Below are positions 58,463-64,000 of a stretch of 64,000 nt of DNA, one piece after another. Position numbers and translations under genes: made by a program. The notes below the pieces were generated by a model. The model saw nothing but the letters and a program-made list of their open reading frames with translations. It searched no databases and was not told the origin of the DNA. Position 1 is the first letter of the stretch. Each line of letters begins with the position of its first letter. This DNA comes from Sphaerobacter thermophilus DSM 20745 (GTDB taxonomy: Bacteria; Chloroflexota; Chloroflexia; Thermomicrobiales; Thermomicrobiaceae), in assembly GCF_000024985.1 (NCBI RefSeq), contig NC_013524.1:1178001-1242000 (forward strand), written 5' to 3'.

Positions 58463-59326
58463 TCAAGACCGCCGCTGTTCACGGCCGTCGAGCCGGGCGA
58501 GGACGAAGCGCTCGATGGCCTCGGCGACGCCGTCTTCGTCGTGGCCTCGGACGACGACATCGGCACGGGCCTGGACGTGCTCCGGCGCGTTGCCCATCGC
58601 CACGCCCAACCCGGCCGCCTCCAGCAGCGGCAAGTCGTTGTCGCCGTCGCCGACGGCCACCACGTCCGCCAGCGTCAGTCCCAGGTCGGCCGCGAGCTTG
58701 GCCACCCCACTCGCCTTGCTCACACCCGGCATGTGGAGGTTGGCCGCCCAGAGGTTGGCCGGACCCCAGGGGCCGTGGTGGTAGGCCGGGATGCCGAGCT
58801 GGTTTGCCAGCTCCGTGGTCACCGGCCGAAGTCGCTCGTCGCTGCTGAAGAGGTCGACGGTCAGGACGTGCTGCTGCTCCGGGAGTGCCGACCAGGGGAG
58901 GCGGATCGTCTCCTGCACGCGCGGGCCGACGTAGCCCGCGACGGCTGCCTCCGACTCAGGCGGGAGATCGTCGGGCAGGATGATGCGCTCCCCGGCCTGC
59001 GGCCCCTGCAGCAGGACGGGCGGCAGACCGGCCTCGCGCGCCGCGGCGATGACCTTCTCCAGGACGTCCCGGGTGAAGGGGGTCTCGTGCAGCGGACGGT
59101 CTTCCTCGGTGCTCCAGACCAGGGCGCCGTTGTAGACCACCAGGGGCAGATAGATCCCCAGATCCTCGACGACCGGGCGAGTCGAGCGCACCCGCCGGCC
59201 GGTCGCCAGGGCGACCTCCACGCCGCGTGCCCGTGCCTCGGCGATCGCCTCCCGCACGGTGGGCGTGACGATGTCCGAGGGATCCAGCAGGGTTCCGTCG
59301 ATATCCAGTACCAGTAGTCGCGCCAT
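58463..59326 (-). CDS. Cof-type HAD phosphatase
   Basis: This 287-residue hydrolase has DIDGTLL (nucleophile and acid Asp at residues 8 and 10), ALATGRR with motif II Thr, a C2 cap domain, and the late AVGDGDNDLPLLEAAG (motif IV). It matches the Cof/SPP family of sugar-phosphate and pyridoxal-phosphate phosphatases. ATG 59326 follows GGGAGGAATGG. Divergent from the ThDP enzyme gene. Substrate unknown. Confidence 0.87.
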   Translation of the reverse strand: MARLLVLDIDGTLLDPSDIVTPTVREAIAEARARGVEVALATGRRVRSTRPVVEDLGIYLPLVVYNGALVWSTEEDRPLHETPFTRDVLEKVIAAAREAGLPPVLLQGPQAGERIILPDDLPPESEAAVAGYVGPRVQETIRLPWSALPEQQHVLTVDLFSSDERLRPVTTELANQLGIPAYHHGPWGPANLWAANLHMPGVSKASGVAKLAADLGLTLADVVAVGDGDNDLPLLEAAGLGVAMGNAPEHVQARADVVVRGHDEDGVAEAIERFVLARLDGREQRRS

Positions 59327-59420
59327 CCATTCCTCCCGCAGAGCCGACCAGCAGCCACCGTGAATCGTACACGCCCGGCGTCGGGGATGCCCGGCACGGG
59401 CCGGGAGTGGCGCGAACACC

Positions 59421-59426
59421 TATAAT
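59421..59426 (+). promoter_or_regulatory. TATAAT -10 element before the ThDP enzyme gene
   Basis: A perfect TATAAT lies 40 bp before the ThDP-enzyme start codon in a region with no other good promoter. The -35 region has no clear TTGACA, so recognition is uncertain. Confidence 0.35.
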
Positions 59427-59465
59427 GCGAGCCGAATGCCACACGATCGAGAGGAGGCGCAGGGA

Positions 59466-61232
59466 ATGGCGACGACGCAACCCGGTCCCGGAACTGCCGG
59501 GCCGGCAGTGACGCGGGTGGATGTCGGCGAGGCCGCGGAGGGGTACGTCGAGGCGCTGATCGCGCAGGGTGTGGAGTGCCTGTTCCTCAATCCCGGGACG
59601 GACACCTTCCCGATCCAGGAGGCACTGGCCAAGCTCGAGAGCCTGGGCCGCCCTGTCCCGCGCACGGTGCTGTGTCTCTTCGAGACGGTGGCCCTGGCCG
59701 CCGCCCACGGCTACTACGCTGCAACGGGGCGGCCGCAGGCGGTGCTGGTCCACGTCGATGTCGGCACCCAGAACCTGGGCGGCATGGTGCACAATGCGCA
59801 GCGCGGCCGCGCCGGGGTGGTCATCGCCGCGGGGCGTGCGCCGTACACCACGGACCCGGCCGTGCGCGGCAGTCGCGACAACTTCATCCACTGGCTCCAG
59901 GAGCAGTCGGACCAGGACGGGATCGTGCGCAACTACGTGAAGTGGGACTACGAGATGCGGCGCGCCGACCAGGTGGGTGAGGTGGTCGCGCGCGCCTTCC
60001 AGATCGCCGCCAGCGACCCGCCGGGGCCGGTCTACCTGACGCTGCCGCGCGAGCCGCTGATGGAGCGCGTCGGAGCGATCGACATCTACCAGCCGGAGCG
60101 CTTCCGCCCCGTGCACATCGGTGCGGGCGACCCGGAAGCGCTGCGCGAGGTGGTCCGGCTCCTGGTGGCCGCCGAGCGACCCGTCGTGCTGACCGGGACC
60201 ACGGGACGGACGGAAGCGGGGTACCGGGGACTGGTGCGGCTGGCGGAGCTACTCGCGCTGCCGGTGGTGGACTGGCGCGAGCGGGTGAATTTCCCTGCCG
60301 ACCACCCGCTCCACCAGGGCGATGACCCGGGCACGCTGCTGACCGAGGCGGACCTTGTCCTCGTCCTCGACCAGGACGTGCCCTACATCCCGACGCGCAT
60401 CCAGCCCGCCCCGGGTGCGACTGTGGTGCAGATCGGCCTCGACCCGATCAAGGAGCGCGTCCCGCTCTGGACGTTCCCGGTGGATCTGCCGATCCGGGCC
60501 GACACCGGCCGCGCGCTCGACCTGATCGCCGACGAGGCGACGAACCTGCTGACGGCGTCCGACCGGGAGCGCATCGCGGCGCGGCAGGATGCCCTCGCCG
60601 CGCGCCACGAGCAGCTCCGGGAGGCGTGGCAGGAAGCAGCGAGAGCCGCACGGCAGCGGCCGATGGGAGTCGCCTGGGTGGGCCACTGCCTGGGGCAACT
60701 GCTTCAAGAAGCGCCGGACTGCCTGGTCGTCGACGAGATGGTGACCAGCAACCGCGCCGTCTGGCAGCAGGCCCCGGCGCGGCAGCCGGGCACCTGGTTC
60801 GGGAGCGGTGGCTCGGCGCTCGGCTGGGGCCTCGGGGCTGCGCTCGGGGTGAAGCTGGCGAATCCGGACCGGCCGGTGCTGTCGCTCGTGGGGGACGGCT
60901 GCTTCGTCTTCGGCGCACCGCTGGCGGCGCTCTGGGCCATGCAGACGCAGTCGGCGCCGGTCCTGATCGTGGTCCTGAACAACTCCTGCTACAACGCCAC
61001 CAAGCGCCCGCTGGTTGCCAACTACCCGGAGGGCTACTCGGTGCGCGAGGATCGATTCGTCGGCATCGACCTGCTGCCGGCGCCTCGGTACGACAAGATG
61101 GCCGAGACGGTCGGTGGCTACGGGGAGCGGGTCGAAGACCCGGACGAGGTCCTGCCGGCGCTGCGGCGTGGCCTGGAGCGCGTGCGCGCGGGCCAGACGG
61201 TGGTGCTCGACATGGTTCTGGCGCATCCGTAG
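59466..61232 (+). CDS. Thiamine-diphosphate-dependent enzyme, acetolactate synthase-like
   Basis: This 588-residue protein has three domains as in acetolactate synthases and related decarboxylases: an N-terminal PYR domain with the activating Glu in CLFETVALAAAHGY, a central domain, and a C-terminal ThDP/Mg site GDGCFVFGAPLAALWAMQ...NNSCYN. The PGTDTFPIQEALAKLE start replaces the usual FGxPG, so it may be a benzoylformate/oxalyl-CoA/sulfopyruvate-like member rather than a true IlvB. ATG 59466 follows GGAGG. No regulatory-subunit gene (IlvH) is near, so acetolactate synthesis is uncertain. Substrate unknown. Confidence 0.8.
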   Translation: MATTQPGPGTAGPAVTRVDVGEAAEGYVEALIAQGVECLFLNPGTDTFPIQEALAKLESLGRPVPRTVLCLFETVALAAAHGYYAATGRPQAVLVHVDVGTQNLGGMVHNAQRGRAGVVIAAGRAPYTTDPAVRGSRDNFIHWLQEQSDQDGIVRNYVKWDYEMRRADQVGEVVARAFQIAASDPPGPVYLTLPREPLMERVGAIDIYQPERFRPVHIGAGDPEALREVVRLLVAAERPVVLTGTTGRTEAGYRGLVRLAELLALPVVDWRERVNFPADHPLHQGDDPGTLLTEADLVLVLDQDVPYIPTRIQPAPGATVVQIGLDPIKERVPLWTFPVDLPIRADTGRALDLIADEATNLLTASDRERIAARQDALAARHEQLREAWQEAARAARQRPMGVAWVGHCLGQLLQEAPDCLVVDEMVTSNRAVWQQAPARQPGTWFGSGGSALGWGLGAALGVKLANPDRPVLSLVGDGCFVFGAPLAALWAMQTQSAPVLIVVLNNSCYNATKRPLVANYPEGYSVREDRFVGIDLLPAPRYDKMAETVGGYGERVEDPDEVLPALRRGLERVRAGQTVVLDMVLAHP

Positions 61233-61236
61233 CGGG

Positions 61237-61320
61237 CGTCATCGTCATGCGTCATTCTCCCCTCTCCCCTGGTGGGAGAGGGGCCGGGGGTGAGGGGGAC
61301 GCATGACGCATGACGCATCT
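61237..61320. repeat. Dispersed heptamer/hairpin element, copy R5
   Basis: A short left arm (GTCATCGTCATGCGTCATTC), a perfect hairpin core CCCCTCTCCC-CTGGT-GGGAGAGGGG (61259-61283) and GCCGGGGGTGAGGG, then a right arm of GACGCATGACGCATGACGC. It lies between the stops of the convergent ThDP-enzyme and channel genes and can double as a terminator hairpin for both. Confidence 0.85.
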
Positions 61321-61324
61321 CGCC

Positions 61325-63316
61325 TCACGGTGCCTGGTCGTGAGTCGCCACGCCAGAGGTGTCGGTCTTGGCGGGAGGTGTCGGCCGCGTGCGCGCCGCG
61401 CTGGTGAGGAACAGCAGCGCGGTGCCCGGCTCGACTGGGGTGTTGGGTGGCGGGGCCAGTGAGGGGGTGCCGTCCGGCTGCATGATCCCGGCGAGCACCG
61501 CACCGTGCTGCAGGGCGCGCCGGTAGAGCGCATCGAACCGCGCGGGAGTCCCCGTGTCAGGCAGGCGGACCGTCCGAAGGGTCGTCCGGTAGGGATCCAA
61601 CAGCGCGGCCAGCACCGGCGTGATGTCGGTGCGCAGCAGTGTCCAGGCGAGCGTGCCCCCGACCATCTCGGCGGCACCGGGGAGGTTTGCTCCGCCCGCA
61701 TCCTGTGCCAGAAGATCCGCATAGGTACTGGAGTAGGCGACGGCCAGCACCGGGACCGCGCCCTGGACGACCTGCTGGGTCGCCAGGTAGCTGAAGACGG
61801 CGGCCGCATCCGGCGCGCGTGGATGCTCCACCACGTCGCCGCTGACGATGATGGCGTCTGGCTTGGCGTCCCTGATCGCCTGGCGCAGCGTGCTGCCGTC
61901 GGTCGGGTCGCCGTCGAGATAGCGAATCGTCAGCCGGTCGCGTACCCAGCCGGGTACGCTCCGGGAACGCCGCGAATCCGGGGTCTGGCTCAACGACGTG
62001 ACATGGAACCGCGCGGCCGGGGCGAGGGCGAGTTCCCGCAACAGTGCCACGATCCGGCTATTGAAGCCAACGACCAGAACCGTGCGGACCTCGAGGTCGG
62101 TCATCGAGGGGATCTCGCCCGCCCATGCCGGTGTATCGGTGGTGGGCACCTCCCGGAGCGCGTCGGCGGCAGCCGTGTCCGCGGCGAAGACAATGACCGC
62201 GTCATCAGGGCCGAGAACCGTGCTCGGGTCCGGCGCGAGCAGGGACTGCGGCGACCCGTCACGAGTCGTCATGACACCGAGAGGCACTGCCGCGGCAAGG
62301 TGACCGATCAGGTCGCGGAAGGGGATCCCGGTCAACCGGTCGTCCCGCACCAGATGCAGTCCCGCTCCCTCGCCGCTGACCAGCAAGTTGCGCACAGCCT
62401 TCCCCCAGGCGGGTGCAGTCAACTCCAGCGCGAGCATGCCGGTGATGATCCGATCGACGACCACGTCATTGAAGTGCGGTGGGAGGATCGTCTTCGCCGC
62501 GTCGGCGTGCTCCCCCGCGTAGAGCACGACGCTCACCAGCGGCGTCGTGTCGGGTGGAGTGCCGTCCCCCTGGTTGAGATACCCGGCGAGCGTCGCCGCA
62601 GCCTGCACGGCGTTGGCGTCAGCGGCGCCCAGGCTCGGGTCGATCGTCCCCGCGCCGCTGATCACGATGGCGTAGGCGTCCCGCGCCGCGGCGCGCTCGT
62701 AGCTTTCAGGCTGCAGAACATTCCCGAAGGTGATCTGCGTCGTCGTCGAGGGGATCGCCTGGTGCAGCAGATTTTGAAGCTGGGCGCGACGGTCGCGCAG
62801 GCTGTCCGGTGCCAGCACCACGATGCTGCGAAAGGGCGTCGGTTCCCCGCCCAGGAGATGTGGCTGGAGGTAGTCGAGCGTCTGGAGGATGTCGGGGGTG
62901 GTGTCGTCCCAGCCGACGAAGAGGAGGTGCTGGCGCACGTCCACCGGGAGGTCCGCGCTGGCCAGACGCTCGAGCGACCGTTCGACGACCTCAGTTGCCA
63001 GCGTGACGAGGATGCCGACCAGGATGATCAACCCGGCGGCCACCAGGGCGAGACCCACGAGGCGTTGAGCCCATCCCCTATCCTCATTTAGCGCGCCGGG
63101 ATCGAACAGGTGGTCCATCGTCCACCAGAGCGCGTCATCATAGGAGGAAAAGGCGTCAAGGCTGAAGTACATCACCGTGTTGCCCGCGACTGTGACGATG
63201 ACGATCCCGGCGAGCAGCAGGATGATCCTGCCCGCCAGGGTGGCCACCTGCCGCTGGAGCCAGACGCCGACCCGCTGGCGTCGCTTCTGCCGGTGCTTCG
63301 ATGCTCTGCTCGACAT
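61325..63316 (-). CDS. CASTOR/Pollux-like ion channel with RCK domains
   Basis: This 663-residue protein has two N-terminal TM segments (about 27-51 and 83-110, with a pore-like SYDDALWWTMDHLFDPGAL between them), followed by tandem RCK/TrkA-like nucleotide-binding regions. These include LLFVGWDDTTPDILQTLDYL, the internal NLLVSGEGAGLHLV, and the second Rossmann LVVGFNSRIVALLREL. It resembles plant CASTOR/Pollux and their bacterial homologues, which conduct cations across the envelope. ATG 63316 is preferred since upstream in-frame codons are encoded by the heptamer repeat R6. The channel ion is not determinable. Confidence 0.72.
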   Translation of the reverse strand: MSSRASKHRQKRRQRVGVWLQRQVATLAGRIILLLAGIVIVTVAGNTVMYFSLDAFSSYDDALWWTMDHLFDPGALNEDRGWAQRLVGLALVAAGLIILVGILVTLATEVVERSLERLASADLPVDVRQHLLFVGWDDTTPDILQTLDYLQPHLLGGEPTPFRSIVVLAPDSLRDRRAQLQNLLHQAIPSTTTQITFGNVLQPESYERAAARDAYAIVISGAGTIDPSLGAADANAVQAAATLAGYLNQGDGTPPDTTPLVSVVLYAGEHADAAKTILPPHFNDVVVDRIITGMLALELTAPAWGKAVRNLLVSGEGAGLHLVRDDRLTGIPFRDLIGHLAAAVPLGVMTTRDGSPQSLLAPDPSTVLGPDDAVIVFAADTAAADALREVPTTDTPAWAGEIPSMTDLEVRTVLVVGFNSRIVALLRELALAPAARFHVTSLSQTPDSRRSRSVPGWVRDRLTIRYLDGDPTDGSTLRQAIRDAKPDAIIVSGDVVEHPRAPDAAAVFSYLATQQVVQGAVPVLAVAYSSTYADLLAQDAGGANLPGAAEMVGGTLAWTLLRTDITPVLAALLDPYRTTLRTVRLPDTGTPARFDALYRRALQHGAVLAGIMQPDGTPSLAPPPNTPVEPGTALLFLTSAARTRPTPPAKTDTSGVATHDQAP

Positions 63317-63338
63317 GGCAGCCTCGCCCTGGGCGTGT

Positions 63339-63398
63339 GACGCGTCATGCGTCATGCGTCATGCGTCATGCGTCATGCGTCATGCGTTCTGCGTCGCG
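63339..63398. repeat. Pure GTCATGC heptamer array, copy R6
   Basis: Six perfect tandem GTCATGC units lie at 63344-63385, followed by GTTCTGC and a partial unit. There is no hairpin core in this copy. In the reverse frame the array encodes the artefactual N-terminal extension MTHDASHAQ upstream of the channel start. Confidence 0.9.
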
Positions 63399-63435
63399 GG
63401 TCATTGGTCAGGCAGTGTTACTGTCGTCCCCGGCC

Positions 63436-63909
63436 TCACCCGTGGGCCAGGGCACGCGCTGCGTTCAGGGCCGCATCGGGGTCAGGCATCCCTCGGATCG
63501 GTGCGACATCCACGTATCGCACGACGCGGTCGCGATCGACGATGATGATCGCGCGGTGCGAAATGTTGCGGTAGCCGATGAACTCGTCGAGCGTGATCCC
63601 GAGGGCGGTCATCCCTTCGCGGTTGAAGTCGCTCAGCATCGGGAAGGTGAGTCCCAACTCCTTCGCCCATGCCGCGGCGGCGAAGTGCGTGTCGACGCTC
63701 AAGCCGTAGACCTCGACACCCGACCGACGAAACTCGTCGATCCTGTCCTGCAACGAGGACATCTCGTTGACTCAGCCACTGGAAAACGCGAAGTAGTAGT
63801 ATGCCAGGACGGCCGGGCGGTCCTGGACCAGCTCCGAGAGCCGCACCTGCTTGCGGTCCGTGGTAATGACCGTGAAGTCCGGCGCGGTCTGGCCGACAGT
63901 GACGGTCAT
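63436..63909 (-). CDS. Selenocysteine-containing peroxiredoxin (in-frame TGA at 63772-63774)
   Basis: Read through one TGA, this is a complete 157-residue AhpC/TSA-type peroxiredoxin that would reduce hydroperoxides. Start ATG 63909 follows GGAAGGGGTGAAGC; family elements are VGQTAPDFTVITTD, VLAYYYFAFSSG, U46 (TGA) then VNEMSSLQDR, SVDTHFAAAAWAKELGL, FPMLSDFN and HRAIIIVDRDRVVRY. Residue 46 is exactly the peroxidatic Cys position, with the usual acidic NEM context after it. No other Cys exists, and the residue that is often a Cys 4 positions after it is Ser, as in 1-Cys types. A 6-bp stem with a CGTTGC loop begins 11 nt after the TGA (63744-63761). Alternatives are a sequencing error or a pseudogene; the precise position argues for selenocysteine. 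The right-hand flank ends near the window edge. Confidence 0.8.
63744..63761 (-). promoter_or_regulatory. Candidate bacterial SECIS stem-loop
   Basis: On the minus strand TGTCCT and AGGACA form a 6-bp stem with the loop CGTTGC. The loop opens 16 nt after the TGA and has G in its second position, matching the known geometry of bacterial SECIS (a short apical loop 16-37 nt downstream with a G near its 5' side). A competing hairpin CAACGAG/CTCGTTG begins 3 nt after the TGA. The element overlaps the coding sequence, as in bacteria. Confidence 0.5.
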
Positions 63910-63983
63910 GCTTCACCCCTTCCGTACCGCCGGCTATAGGGGCAGGGTTCCTTTGTGTTTGCCCTGCATCGTCTGTGCCCGCT

Positions 63984-63989
63984 ATTGTA
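63984..63989 (-). promoter_or_regulatory. Candidate -10 box of the selenoperoxiredoxin gene
   Basis: TACAAT on the minus strand lies 75 bp upstream of the start codon. The -35 would fall outside the window, so it cannot be confirmed. Confidence 0.35.
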
Positions 63990-64000
63990 GCCCACACCCG

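Noticed and set aside
61505-63091. 528-residue plus-strand ORF opposite the channel gene
   Set aside because: Arg/Asp/Gly-rich antisense frame; TM and RCK features are on the other strand.
63344-63398. CRISPR array
   Set aside because: The repeat unit is 7 bp with no spacers; no cas genes in the window.
63436-63762. Truncated peroxiredoxin starting at 63762
   Set aside because: It would lack the first strand and the peroxidatic residue; the upstream frame encodes these exactly, separated only by one TGA.
63482-63997. 171-residue minus-strand ORF covering the peroxiredoxin in another frame
   Set aside because: It is a shadow frame; the conserved peroxiredoxin blocks and ribosome site are in the frame of ATG 63909.
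1-64000. tRNA, rRNA, prophage or insertion sequence
   Set aside because: No cloverleaf-like stretch, rRNA-like sequence, integrase or transposase was seen; the repeats found do not carry a transposase.

Overview
The window is high-GC DNA, almost entirely coding, with compact operons and no rRNA, tRNA, CRISPR array or recognisable transposase. The gene content suggests a thermophilic, Gram-positive-like aerobic heterotroph of the Chloroflexota, most likely a Sphaerobacter/Thermomicrobia relative. The clues are a branched-chain/pyruvate-type E1-E2-E3 complex, amidohydrolases, CASTOR-like channel, MoxR-VWA operon, proteins with YFPETGH repeats, and intergenic heptamer/hairpin repeats. The taxonomic assignment is inference.

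Layout. 1-2.7 kb: a palindromic repeat, then an HrtAB/DevCA-like ABC exporter divergent from a PadR regulator, with an inverted-repeat operator between them. 2.8-5.9 kb: HcnAB-like FeS and FAD dehydrogenase subunits and a mannose-6-phosphate isomerase. 5.9-12.6 kb: small membrane proteins, NadE, an aldo/keto reductase, an L,D-transpeptidase, an ANT(6)-like nucleotidyltransferase, a KTSC protein and an amidohydrolase. 12.8-17.8 kb: the operon lpd-E1alpha-E1beta-E2 on the minus strand. 18-25.7 kb: a SWIM protein, a GT87-like membrane glycosyltransferase, citrate synthase, a sulfite-oxidase-family molybdoenzyme, a D-aminoacylase and an orphan CpaF-like ATPase. 25.9-30.6 kb: a MoxR ATPase/VWA operon with two small partners. 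30.8-36 kb: an amidase, a short UDP-glucose-dehydrogenase-like gene behind a strong promoter and long leader, a glycosyltransferase, and a bipartite lipoate ligase (LplA+LplB) that could charge the E2.

36-50.7 kb is a catabolic island on the plus strand preceded by a divergent GntR/FCD regulator: a ribose-type ABC transporter, hydantoinase/oxoprolinase HyuB-HyuA with a small protein between them, P5C-dehydrogenase-like ALDH, proline dehydrogenase, a DapA-family aldolase/deaminase, a proline racemase/hydroxyproline epimerase and a HAD phosphatase. The enzymes converge on turning cyclic amino-acid or lactam substrates into glutamate or 2-oxoglutarate. The transported substrate is unknown.

50.8-63.3 kb: a LysM lytic transglycosylase, GNAT, RibA, LLM flavin enzyme, DinB, VOC, a secreted glycoside hydrolase with two C-terminal repeats, a Cof-type HAD, a ThDP enzyme, and a CASTOR/Pollux-like channel.

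The most notable item is at the right edge. A peroxiredoxin on the minus strand (63436-63909) is interrupted by one in-frame TGA exactly where the peroxidatic cysteine belongs, followed by a stem-loop of bacterial SECIS geometry, so it is most simply a selenoprotein. The second is a family of six dispersed intergenic elements made of 7-bp tandem arrays flanking a C/G-rich hairpin.
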